A stretch of DNA of 12,933 bases from Selenomonadaceae bacterium. Lineage in GTDB: Bacteria > Bacillota > Negativicutes > Selenomonadales > Selenomonadaceae. The stretch is taken from the NCBI GenBank assembly GCA_016280345.1, contig JAEEGN010000013.1, positions 1 through 12,933 on the forward strand. The letters are read 5' to 3'. The notes beneath the pieces are model-generated. The model had not been told where the DNA came from. It saw nothing but the letters and a program-made list of their open reading frames with translations, and did no database searches. This document shows positions 1-5,991 of the stretch, one piece after another (within the stretch, counting starts at the first letter, position 1; every line of letters begins with the position of its first letter). The translations under genes were made by a program, and so were the position numbers.

Positions 1-1152
1 AACCACAGCAAAGAACTGGTGGAAAGAATCAAGCGGGGAAAATATACCCCGAAGCCGGTTCGGCGCGTGGAAATCCCGAAGCCGGACGGCGGGATGCGCA
101 AGCTTGGCATCCCCACCGTCATAGACCGAACCATACAGCAGGCCATCGCACAGCAACTCATGCCAATCTATGAGCCGCTGTTTGCCGAGGGAAGCTATGG
201 GTACAGGCCGCAAAGAAGTGCGAAAGACGCTATCAGGAAAGTGGAGGAGTACGCGGAGCAGGATTACTCCTATGCAGTAGTCATAGACCTCTCCAAATAC
301 TTCGACACCCTGAACCATGAACTGCTCCTGAACATACTCAGGAGGAACATCAAAGACGAGCGGGTCATGCAGCTCATCAAGAGATACCTCAAAAGCGGAG
401 TCATGGAAAACGGCGTCGTCATGGAGACAGAGGAAGGTTCGCCGCAGGGAGGGAATCTATCCCCGTTGCTTGCCAACGTCTATCTCAATGAATTTGACCA
501 AGAGTTTGCAAAAAGAGGAGTCCCGTGCATAAGGTACGCGGACGACATTGTGCTCCTTGCCAAAAGCAAGAGAGCGGCGGAACGGCTCCTGGTCACAAGC
601 ACAGCCTATCTTGAAGGAAGACTAAAACTGAAAGTCAACCGGGAGAAAAGCGGAGTGGTCAGCGTGTTCGCGAGGAAGAACTTTAAATATCTTGGCTTCG
701 CGTTTGGAAAGAATGGGAGCGGAACATATGTCCGTGTCCATCCGAAGACGTGGGGGAAGATGAAGGCCAAACTAAAAGAGCTTGCGTCCCGGAAAAGAGT
801 GCAGAAACTGCGCGAATCTCTGGAAAAGATAAAAGTTTACCTGAGAGGCTGGCTGAACTACTTCGGCATTGCGAGCATGAAGAACCCCATAGAAGAACTA
901 AACCAATGGCTGTACCATCGCATAAGGATGTGCATATGGAAGCACTGGAAGAAGGCAAAGACGAAAATACGAAACCTGCGAATGTTGGGAGTCCCCGAGG
1001 GAACAGCTTGCCAAGCGGGGAATTGCCGTAGGGGCTGTTGGTGGACGAGCAACACGGTAGCGGTGAAGATGGCTTTGACAAAAGAAAGACTGGTACGCGC
1101 TGGCTTCTATGATTTAGCCTTGGCGTATCAGTCTGTGCACGTCAACTATTGA
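1..1152 (+). CDS. ltrA: Group II intron reverse transcriptase/maturase, N-terminus cut by window edge
   Basis: Multifunctional intron-encoded protein that assists splicing and reverse-transcribes the intron at its target. The reading frame is open from base 1 (NHSKELVERIKRG...), so the real start is upstream and 383 residues are visible. The GTG at 19 is not a credible start because conserved RT-0/RT-1 sequence precedes and spans it. Visible motifs are the IPKPDGG and GIPTVIDR blocks, VIDLSKYFDTLNH (first catalytic Asp), GSPQGGNLSPLL, the catalytic YADD box (535-546) and KYLGF. The maturase (X/thumb) region contains YLRGWLNYFG. The protein ends in a short basic tail and GFYDLALAYQSVHVNY, without the Cys/His HNH endonuclease. 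Lower GC than the housekeeping genes supports transfer. It appears intact over the visible length. Confidence 0.93.
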   Translation, partial: NHSKELVERIKRGKYTPKPVRRVEIPKPDGGMRKLGIPTVIDRTIQQAIAQQLMPIYEPLFAEGSYGYRPQRSAKDAIRKVEEYAEQDYSYAVVIDLSKYFDTLNHELLLNILRRNIKDERVMQLIKRYLKSGVMENGVVMETEEGSPQGGNLSPLLANVYLNEFDQEFAKRGVPCIRYADDIVLLAKSKRAAERLLVTSTAYLEGRLKLKVNREKSGVVSVFARKNFKYLGFAFGKNGSGTYVRVHPKTWGKMKAKLKELASRKRVQKLRESLEKIKVYLRGWLNYFGIASMKNPIEELNQWLYHRIRMCIWKHWKKAKTKIRNLRMLGVPEGTACQAGNCRRGCWWTSNTVAVKMALTKERLVRAGFYDLALAYQSVHVNY

Positions 1153-1223
1153 AACCGCCGTGTACCGAACGGTACGCACGGTGGTGTGAGAGGACGGCGG
1201 CTAATCACCGCCTCCTACTCGAT
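1..1223 (+). mobile_element. Group II intron, 3' portion (maturase ORF, domains V and VI)
   Basis: This is the 3' part of a self-splicing retroelement; domains I-III and the start of the maturase lie before the window. After the maturase stop codon comes a domain V-like hairpin at about 1153-1186: a lower stem, an upper TACC/GGTA stem closed by a GAAC loop, and a two-base CG bulge on the 3' strand, as group II domain V requires. Domain VI follows at about 1189-1223 as a GC-rich hairpin (CGGCGG/CCGCC) with a candidate branch-point A at 1217, seven nucleotides from a 3' end of AT (1222-1223). The exact 3' junction is inferred from the AY rule and the branch-point spacing. The maturase has no HNH endonuclease domain, which fits endonuclease-lacking classes (C to F); I cannot fix the class. 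Confidence 0.88.
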
Positions 1224-1280
1224 TGGAGGATTTTGCCGTCGATCTGGGGCATGATCCCCATCTCGTTCTGAGCCATGAGA
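1224..1280. other. 3' exon of the intron: short unassigned stub
   Basis: These 57 bases separate the intron end from the antitoxin stop codon. On the minus strand an ATG at 1276, four bases after the antitoxin stop, opens a short frame (MAQNEMGIMPQIDGKIL...) that runs into the intron. It has no obvious ribosome site of its own. It could be the first codons of a gene interrupted by an antisense intron, or chance. A small dyad (TGGGG...CCCCA, about 1245-1260) is present but lacks a T-run, so it is not an intrinsic terminator. Confidence 0.3.
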
Positions 1281-1574
1281 TTACGGCGCCGTCTGTTGCA
1301 AAGGGACAAACTCCAGTTTCAACGCCATATTCAGTCCGGCGGCAATACGCTGCAATGTGCGCAGGGAAGGACTCGCATTTCCCGTTTCCAGGCGATTGAT
1401 ATCTTCCGGAGACATTCCTGCCAGTTCGGCGAGTTGCTGCTGGGATAGATTTGCTTTTTGCCGGGCATCCAGAATCGCGCGAATGGCTTGGTATTCCGGG
1501 GTCATTGCCTCCCATTCCGCCTTGAATTCCGGATTCTTCAGCTGTTCGTTGAGATAGTTCCTGAAATCACTCAT
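1281..1574 (-). CDS. HigA-like antitoxin, XRE-family helix-turn-helix protein
   Basis: Predicted 97-residue DNA-binding antitoxin that would neutralise the upstream HigB/RelE-type toxin and repress the operon. The N-terminal part (MSDFRNYLNEQLKNPEF...) is the toxin-binding style of this family. Residues about 37-90 form a Cro/C1-type helix-turn-helix (ARQKANLSQQQLAELAG, then INRLETGNASPSLRTLQRIA). The ATG at 1574 is chosen because AAAGGAG lies seven bases upstream, although the frame stays open further. The start overlaps the toxin stop codon (ATGAGTGA) by eight bases, the usual translational coupling of a toxin-first TA operon. The gene looks intact although its toxin partner is broken. The XRE assignment is solid; the HigA role rests on the toxin homology next door. 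Confidence 0.88.
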   Translation of the reverse strand: MSDFRNYLNEQLKNPEFKAEWEAMTPEYQAIRAILDARQKANLSQQQLAELAGMSPEDINRLETGNASPSLRTLQRIAAGLNMALKLEFVPLQQTAP

Positions 1575-1710
1575 TATGATTCTCCTTTCGCGATAAATAC
1601 GATTGGCGATATTTCCGGGCCAACGCGATTTCTTTCCGGGGCGTTTTATTTGTTTTTTTGACGAAACCATTCGTGACGATTATTTTATGCCCAATGCAAA
1701 AGAAATATAA

Positions 1711-2006
1711 CTCAAACTTCTCACACCTAAAAGCACTTGAAAACAGCTTGCCATCTGTTGTTTTCAGCGATAAAGTACGAGAAGCGAAGCCTTCCCCACT
1801 GGGGAAGGTGGCGAGCGAAGCGAGTCGGATGAGGTTCCACTGCATGACGCTCTACCTAAGCGAAATGCGGTGAACCTCACCCACCGCTCCGCGGTCCCCC
1901 CTCCCCTAAAGGGGAGGGCTTAGAATGTCTCCTGTTAAGTATGTCGCTCCGCTATAACTCTCGTTTCACAAGCGTTTAACCTTGTTTTCTCTGTGGGAAG
2001 TTTGAG
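1711..2006. mobile_element. 296-bp MITE-like element with TIRs and 8-bp target duplication
   Basis: Non-autonomous insertion with no transposase. The left end (1711) is CTCAAACTTCTCACAC. The right end (2006), read inward on the other strand, is CTCAAACTTCCCACAG, giving ten identical terminal bases and then a near-match. The directly repeated AAATATAA flanks it at 1703-1710 and 2007-2014; two more bases (AG) also match but one copy of them belongs to the element end. The interior holds a strongly palindromic core (1787-1921). An 8-bp duplication is made by several IS families, including IS1595, ISL3, IS66 and IS256; I could not assign this TIR to one. The insertion sits in the higB toxin gene and its removal restores the toxin frame exactly. 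Confidence 0.87.
1787..1921. repeat. Palindromic repeat core within the MITE
   Basis: This 135-bp core starts AAGCCTTCCCC and ends GGGGAGGGCTT. It contains two compact hairpins, CCTTCCCC-ACT-GGGGAAGG (1790-1808) and CCCTCCCC-TAAA-GGGGAGGG (1899-1918). The centre is joined by a longer inverted pairing between GAGGTTC...GCAT (from about 1831) and ATGC...GAACCTC (to about 1878). The sequence style (GGTGGCGAGCGAAGCGAGTCGG) resembles repeats I recall as common in Negativicutes and related Firmicutes, from memory and not searched. It could fold as one large cruciform or as RNA hairpins when transcribed through. Confidence 0.7.
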
Positions 2007-2310
2007 AAATATAATACCCGTGTGATATCAGAGCCTTGCTGTGAGCGCAGTTCGAATATGCCGTCATCCAAAGGCTTAGAAAAAGGTTCTCGAAGCTGGC
2101 TGCCATATTGCTCAAGAAGTTCCATGTTCTTCAATATCTTTGCCCGCATTTTCCAATCCACAGCGTTCAGCAATACTTGCACAGGACACGTTCCGTCCTC
2201 TTCATGATAGAATTCTACATCATAGGTTTGCATGCATTGTCAACTCCATGGCGCATTTATACGATTGCTATGCGCTTATGCTTTGGACAGAAAGTTTTTT
2301 TCCTGCTTTG

Positions 2311-2339
2311 ATTATATACCAACTACGGATGAATCGCAA
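2311..2339 (-). promoter_or_regulatory. Sigma-70-type promoter for the higBA operon
   Basis: Reading the minus strand, TTGCGA (complement of 2334-2339) and a perfect TATAAT (complement of 2311-2316) are separated by exactly 17 bases. The predicted transcript start is about 70 bases before the toxin start at 2233. This is the only strong promoter-like signal upstream of the TA operon. Confidence 0.7.
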
Positions 2340-2376
2340 ATGAGACTGGCTCCCCCTGTCCGGGGGATTTCCATGA

Positions 2377-2414
2377 AAAAAGCGGTTGCCACTCCTGTCC
2401 GGCAACCGCTTTTT
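2377..2414 (-). terminator. Intrinsic terminator, original leuS terminator now after the relE module
   Basis: The stem AGCGGTTGCC/GGCAACCGCT (2381-2390 with 2401-2410) has a ten-base loop. It is preceded by an A-run and followed by a T-run, so it could work in both directions; on the minus strand the T-run is six long. It begins only six bases beyond the stop codon of the duplicated leuS tail, so it is most simply the native leuS terminator. Confidence 0.85.
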
Positions 2415-2419
2415 CCATC

Positions 2420-2519
2420 TCATTTCACCACGATGTTGACGAGCTTGTCGGGGACGGCGATGACCTTGACGATGGTCTTGCCGTCGGTGTACTGCTGCCC
2501 CCGGGGCTGGCCCAGGGCC
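2420..2519 (-). pseudogene. Duplicated leuS 3' end (last 32 codons plus stop)
   Basis: This 100-bp stretch matches 3163-3262 at 96 positions; both copies begin exactly at the leuS TGA stop codon. The differences at 2435 and 2465 are synonymous third-position changes (AAC/AAT, AAG/AAA). Two adjacent changes at 2498-2499 turn Val into Gly in the PRVQQ segment. Identity stops abruptly at 2519/2262+1000, that is at 2519 here and 3262 in leuS. The copy lies between the RelE-type toxin stop (2534) and the terminator (2377-2414). A frame starting ATG at 2521, with AGGA seven bases upstream, would give a 33-residue peptide (MALGQPRGQQ...NIVVK). The duplication is read directly; translation is speculative. 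Confidence 0.92.
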
Positions 2520-2533
2520 ATCCGGATATCCTG

Positions 2534-2857
2534 TTAGCGGTCCAAACGCTGGAACGCGTTCTTATACACCGCTAAATCGGCGCGCAAGCCGATGATGATG
2601 ATTGTCATATCCTGCGCCGAGCGTTCAAGGGTATAGATGACGCGAATGCCGGGTTTCTTCAGTTTGATTTTCAGGCAACCGGTTAAATCAATGCCGTTCC
2701 TGTGGCCGAGTTCCGTGCCATAGCCGCCTTCTCGTCTTGGCAGCGGGTTCTGGCTTACTTTTCGTATGGCGTTGAGTACTTGCGGCCTTATGCTGCCGTC
2801 AAGAGCAGCTATGTCTTCGGCTACACCTTTGCCGTACAGGATTCGCCAATTACTCAA
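2534..2857 (-). CDS. RelE-family toxin (mRNA interferase-like)
   Basis: Predicted 107-residue toxin of the RelE/ParE superfamily, expected to cleave mRNA at the ribosome when free of its antitoxin. The sequence has the family layout: N-terminal strand WRILYGKGV, helix AEDIAALDGSIRPQVLNAIRK, then NPLPRREGGYGTELG, DLTGCLKIKLKKPGIRVIYTLER and a C-terminal strand MTIIIIGLRAD-x-x-VYKNA. The length is normal and the frame intact. The start is taken as TTG at 2857, overlapping the antitoxin stop by eight bases; no better in-frame ATG precedes the conserved strand. The ribosome site is weak, so translation is probably coupled to the antitoxin. The gene is embedded between leuS and a copy of its 3' end. 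Exact RNA target specificity cannot be read from the sequence. Confidence 0.88.
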   Translation of the reverse strand: MSNWRILYGKGVAEDIAALDGSIRPQVLNAIRKVSQNPLPRREGGYGTELGHRNGIDLTGCLKIKLKKPGIRVIYTLERSAQDMTIIIIGLRADLAVYKNAFQRLDR

Positions 2858-3134
2858 TTTCCACGTCTCCTGCGGCTTCGATGTCTTTCTCGGTGATGCC
2901 CAGCATGGCCATCATTTCCTGCTCGGTATAGGTCTTGCCGTCGGAAGAAGCCAGCCTATTCGCTGCTTCCCGTTCCATCGCCCGGTCCATATAATCTTCC
3001 GTTAGGTTTTCGTATATTTCCCTGGGGATAATCACATAGTTCGTATCAATTACGTCGAGAATGTCTTTTTTAAGGACATCCGCAAATACCGATGCCGGAA
3101 GATTGTTGATTGCCGCTGCGTTCATGGACATCAT
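2850..3134 (-). CDS. Antitoxin partner of the RelE-type toxin (RelB/Phd-like)
   Basis: Predicted 94-residue protein encoded directly upstream of, and overlapping, the RelE-type toxin, in antitoxin-first order. The N-terminal part (INNLPASVFADVLKKDILDVI-DTNYVIIP-REIYENL) resembles the DNA-binding portion of Phd/YefM-type antitoxins only loosely. The acidic C-terminal part (TYTEQEMMAMLGITEKDIEAAGDVEIE) would be the toxin-wrapping segment. The ATG at 3134 has GGGAGGG nearby (spacing about eight). It begins 28 bases after the leuS stop with no promoter or terminator between, so it probably relies on read-through from leuS. The antitoxin role rests mainly on position and size; the fold family is uncertain. 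Confidence 0.78.
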   Translation of the reverse strand: MMSMNAAAINNLPASVFADVLKKDILDVIDTNYVIIPREIYENLTEDYMDRAMEREAANRLASSDGKTYTEQEMMAMLGITEKDIEAAGDVEIE

Positions 3135-3162
3135 GAGAATCTCCCTCCCGCTGTTTCAAGAA

Positions 3163-3262
3163 TCATTTCACCACGATATTGACGAGCTTGTCGGGGACGG
3201 CGATGACTTTGACGATGGTCTTGCCGTCGGTGTACTGCTGTACCCGGGGCTGGCCCAGGGCC
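3163..3262 (-). repeat. Direct-repeat copy inside leuS, partner of 2420-2519
   Basis: The last 100 bp of intact leuS form one arm of a direct repeat spaced 743 bp from the other arm. Recombination between the arms would delete the whole RelE-type module and leave leuS with its terminator. Confidence 0.92.
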
Positions 3263-5637
3263 GCTTTCTCGGCTGCCTGTTTGTCGAGGCCGGCGGGGAC
3301 GGTGATGCGGTCGCGGACCTTGCCGTTGATCTGGAGCACGATCTCGACCTCGTCCTGGGCCATGGCCGCCTCGTCATAGCCGGGCCAGGGCTGGGCGTGG
3401 ACGCTGCCCTCGCCGACATGGCTCCAGAGTTCTTCGGTGATGTGGGGGGCGAAGGGGGCGAGGAGCTTCACCAGCGACAGCACGACTTCGCGGACCAGGC
3501 CGGGGTTCACGCCCTCCTTGTCCTGGAAGGGATAGAAGGCGTTCACCAGCTCCATGACGGCGCTGATGGCGGTGTTGAAGGTGAACCGCTGCTCGATGTC
3601 CTCCGTCACCTTGGCGATGGTGACGTGGAGGATACGGCGCAACTCCTTTTCCTCTTTCGTCAGGGCGCTCACGTCGTAATGGTCGGCGGCCGCTTTCACG
3701 ATCTCGGCGAAGGGGAGTACGATGCGCCAGACGCGGGCCAGGAAGCGGAAGGCGCCCTCGACGCCCTGGTCGCTCCATTCGAGGTCGCGCTCCGGCGGGG
3801 CGGCGAAGAGGATGAAGAGCCGGGCGGTGTCGGCGCCGTATTTGGCGATGATTTCCTCGGGGGAGACGACGTTGCCCTTGGACTTCGACATCTTGCCGCC
3901 GTCCTTGATGACCATGCCCTGGGTCAGGAGGTTCGTGAAGGGTTCGTCGAAGTTCACGAGGCCGGCGTCCCGCAGGACCTTGGTGAAGAAGCGGGAATAC
4001 AGGAGGTGCAGGATGGCGTGCTCGATGCCGCCGATATACTGGTCCACCGGGGCCCAGTAGTTGGCCTTGTCTTTGTCGAAGGGGGCCTGATCGTTGTGGG
4101 CGTCGGTGTAGCGCAGGTAGTACCAGGAGGAGCAGATGAAGGTGTCCATCGTGTCCGTTTCCCGGTGGGCCGGGCCGCCGCATTTCGGGCAGGTGCAGCG
4201 GACGAAGTCCTCACACTGGGCCAGCGGCGATACCGCGCCCTGCTCGAACTTCACGTTTTCCGGCAGCTTTACCGGCAGGTCTTCCTCCGGCACCAGTACC
4301 GGGCCGCATTTTTCGCAGTGGATGATGGGAATCGGCGCGCCCCAGTAACGCTGGCGGGAAATCAGCCAGTCCCGCAGCCGGTAGTTCACGCGCCGCTTGC
4401 CGAAGCCTTTGGCCTCGGCCTCGTCGATGATGGCCTTGATGGCGTCATGCATTTCCATGCCGTCAAAGCGGCCGGAGTTGATGAGGCTGCCTTCCTTCTC
4501 GACGTAGGCTTCGGTCATCTCGTCGAGGGACAGCGTCCGTCCCGGCGGCTGGATGGTCAGGATTTTCGGGATGCCGTACTTCGTGGCGAACATCCAGTCG
4601 CGCTGGTCGCTGGCCGGGACGCCCATGACGGCGCCGGTGCCGTACTCCGCCAGTACGTAGTTCGTCACCCAGATCTGGACTTCCTTGCCGTTGAACGGGT
4701 TCACGCAGGAAAGGCCGGTGAAGATGCCCTCCTTCTCCGATTCGCTGGAAGTGCGCTCCATTTCGGACTGGTTCCGCGCCTTTTCGCAGAAGGCCTTGAT
4801 TTCGTCCGCTTTCGGGTTGTTCTCGCAGATTTTCGCCACCAGCGGGTGCTCGGCGGCCAGCGCCAGGAAAGTGACGCCGAAGGCCGTGTCGGGGCGCGTC
4901 GTGTAGACGGGAATCTTCTCCCCCAGGGCGGGCACGTCCAGCGAGAATTCCAGGCCCTCGCTGCGGCCGATCCAGTTGTCCTGCATGATCTTGACCCGCT
5001 CCGGCCAGCCCGGCAGCAGCGCCAGGTCCTTCAAGAGCTCGTCGGCGTAGTCGGTGATCTTCAGGAACCACTGGGAGAGCTGTTTCTTGTGGACCTCGCT
5101 GTCGCACCGCCAGCAGCGGCCCTCGATGACCTGCTCGTTGGCCAGTACCGTGCCGCAGGTGTCGCACCAGTTCACCGAGGCCTCCTTCTTGTAGGCGAGG
5201 CCCCGCTTGTAGAAGAGCTCGAACAGCCATTGCGTCCAGCGGTAGTAATCGGGGCGGCAGGTCTCCACCTCGCGGTCCCAGTCGTAGGAGAGCCCCATCT
5301 CCTTCTGCTGGCGGGTCATGTTCTCGATGTTCGAGTACGTCCAGTCCGCCGGGCGGACGCCGTGGCTGATGGCGGCGTTCTCCGCCGGCATCCCGAAGGC
5401 GTCGAAGCCCATGGGGTGGATGACGTTGTAGCCGGCCATCCGCTTGTAGCGCGCCAGCACGTCGCCGATGGAATAGTTGCGGACGTGGCCCATGTGGAGG
5501 TTGCCCGAGGGGTACGGGAACATCTCCAGCACGTAGTATTTTTCCTTCTTCGGGTCCATCTCCGTGCGGCAGGCGTCTTCCTCGGCCCATTTCTGCTGCC
5601 ATTTCTTCTCGATTTCGTGCGGCGCGTATTTCTCCAT
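3163..5637 (-). CDS. leuS: Leucyl-tRNA synthetase
   Basis: Class I aminoacyl-tRNA synthetase that charges tRNA-Leu with leucine in the cytoplasm. The 824-residue length is normal for bacterial LeuRS. The HIGH-type signature HMGH is at residues 48-51 (PYPSGNLHMGH) and the KMSKS loop starts at about 582 (GGKMSKSKGN). A zinc-type Cys cluster (CDTCGT...CWRCDSEV) lies near 160-180. The CP1 editing domain includes TTRPDTAFGVTF and GTGAVMGVPASDQRDW. The C-terminal tRNA-binding domain ends IVVK. The ATG at 5637 is preferred because GGAGGA lies seven to eight bases upstream; a TTG at 5652 overlaps that ribosome site. It is the last housekeeping gene of the operon, 39 bases after the small unknown gene. 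Its 3' end is duplicated downstream around a TA module. Confidence 0.98.
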   Translation of the reverse strand: MEKYAPHEIEKKWQQKWAEEDACRTEMDPKKEKYYVLEMFPYPSGNLHMGHVRNYSIGDVLARYKRMAGYNVIHPMGFDAFGMPAENAAISHGVRPADWTYSNIENMTRQQKEMGLSYDWDREVETCRPDYYRWTQWLFELFYKRGLAYKKEASVNWCDTCGTVLANEQVIEGRCWRCDSEVHKKQLSQWFLKITDYADELLKDLALLPGWPERVKIMQDNWIGRSEGLEFSLDVPALGEKIPVYTTRPDTAFGVTFLALAAEHPLVAKICENNPKADEIKAFCEKARNQSEMERTSSESEKEGIFTGLSCVNPFNGKEVQIWVTNYVLAEYGTGAVMGVPASDQRDWMFATKYGIPKILTIQPPGRTLSLDEMTEAYVEKEGSLINSGRFDGMEMHDAIKAIIDEAEAKGFGKRRVNYRLRDWLISRQRYWGAPIPIIHCEKCGPVLVPEEDLPVKLPENVKFEQGAVSPLAQCEDFVRCTCPKCGGPAHRETDTMDTFICSSWYYLRYTDAHNDQAPFDKDKANYWAPVDQYIGGIEHAILHLLYSRFFTKVLRDAGLVNFDEPFTNLLTQGMVIKDGGKMSKSKGNVVSPEEIIAKYGADTARLFILFAAPPERDLEWSDQGVEGAFRFLARVWRIVLPFAEIVKAAADHYDVSALTKEEKELRRILHVTIAKVTEDIEQRFTFNTAISAVMELVNAFYPFQDKEGVNPGLVREVVLSLVKLLAPFAPHITEELWSHVGEGSVHAQPWPGYDEAAMAQDEVEIVLQINGKVRDRITVPAGLDKQAAEKAALGQPRVQQYTDGKTIVKVIAVPDKLVNIVVK

Positions 5638-5676
5638 CAATGATTCCTCCAATATCTGTACGGAACGCCGGCGGCG

Positions 5677-5988
5677 TTACTTCGTCTTTTCCGCCGGCTC
5701 CAGGATGATTTTTTTGCCCTCGCGGCGGACGGTCATGCGGTAGTCGGTCACGCCCTCGTTGAAAAGCGTCATCTTCAGCTCCAGCAGCAGCTTGCCGAGG
5801 GTGGCGATGATGTCCGGCGTCAGGTAGGCGACGCGGATGTCGGCGGCGGGCTCCTCTTCGGCCTTGCGCCGCTTTTCCCGCTCGTCGGCCGCCTTCGCCC
5901 GCCGGACGAAGGTTTCCTCCAGCGTCGGCTCCTCCTGGTAGTCCTTGAACATATCCTTGTCCGAAAGGTTCTTCGGTATCTTTGCCAT
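5677..5988 (-). CDS. Small charged protein of unknown function between glnS and leuS
   Basis: I do not recognise this 103-residue protein. It has no signal peptide or membrane segment. The N-terminal half is highly charged (FVRRAKAADEREKRRKAEEEPA) and probably helical or coiled-coil. The C-terminal half has a hydrophobic helix (LTPDIIATLGKLLLELKMTLFNEG) followed by a short strand-rich basic stretch (YRMTVRREGKKIILEP). The ATG at 5988 follows AAGGAG; that ribosome site is formed by the last codons of glnS, whose stop is three bases upstream, so translation is coupled. Codon use and GC resemble its neighbours. Position in a synthetase operon suggests a housekeeping role, but no function can be assigned. 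Confidence 0.82.
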   Translation of the reverse strand: MAKIPKNLSDKDMFKDYQEEPTLEETFVRRAKAADEREKRRKAEEEPAADIRVAYLTPDIIATLGKLLLELKMTLFNEGVTDYRMTVRREGKKIILEPAEKTK

Positions 5989-5991
5989 TTC

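Larger units (their letters stand above)
1567..2233 (-). pseudogene. HigB/RelE-type (Gp49-like) toxin gene, split by a MITE-like insertion
   Basis: The two halves of one toxin gene lie either side of a 296-bp insertion. The N-terminal 76 codons (2233 down to 2007) read MQTYDVEFYHEEDGTCPVQV... through DDGIFELRSQQGSDITRVLYF. The C-terminal part (1710 down to 1567) reads LYFFCIGHKIIVTNGFVKKTNKTPRKEIALARKY... Together they match the family pattern FY-x-G-x-PV...L...G-x-ELR...RVLYFF...GFVKKT...EI..A. Both halves share LYF because of the 8-bp target duplication; deleting the element and one duplication gives a continuous frame of about 120 residues, normal for the family. As it stands, the N-terminal half runs into the element, adds nine residues (SNFPQRKQG) and stops at 1976. 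It therefore lacks the C-terminal strand and helix and is presumably inactive. A strong promoter lies upstream at 2311-2339. Confidence 0.9.

Noticed and set aside
1567..1845. 92-codon frame joining MITE sequence to the toxin C-terminal half
   Set aside because: The first part is palindromic repeat sequence read in frame by chance; only the last 45 or so codons belong to the toxin, and no ribosome site precedes the start.
1781..1921. Paired short repeats considered as a CRISPR array
   Set aside because: The repeats are inverted hairpins in one palindromic unit, not regularly spaced direct repeats with spacers.
3061..5643. Very long plus-strand open frame (860 codons) opposite leuS
   Set aside because: It mirrors the antisense of a GC-rich gene with clear LeuRS motifs; its translation is Val/Gly/Asp/His-rich low-complexity sequence with no domain.
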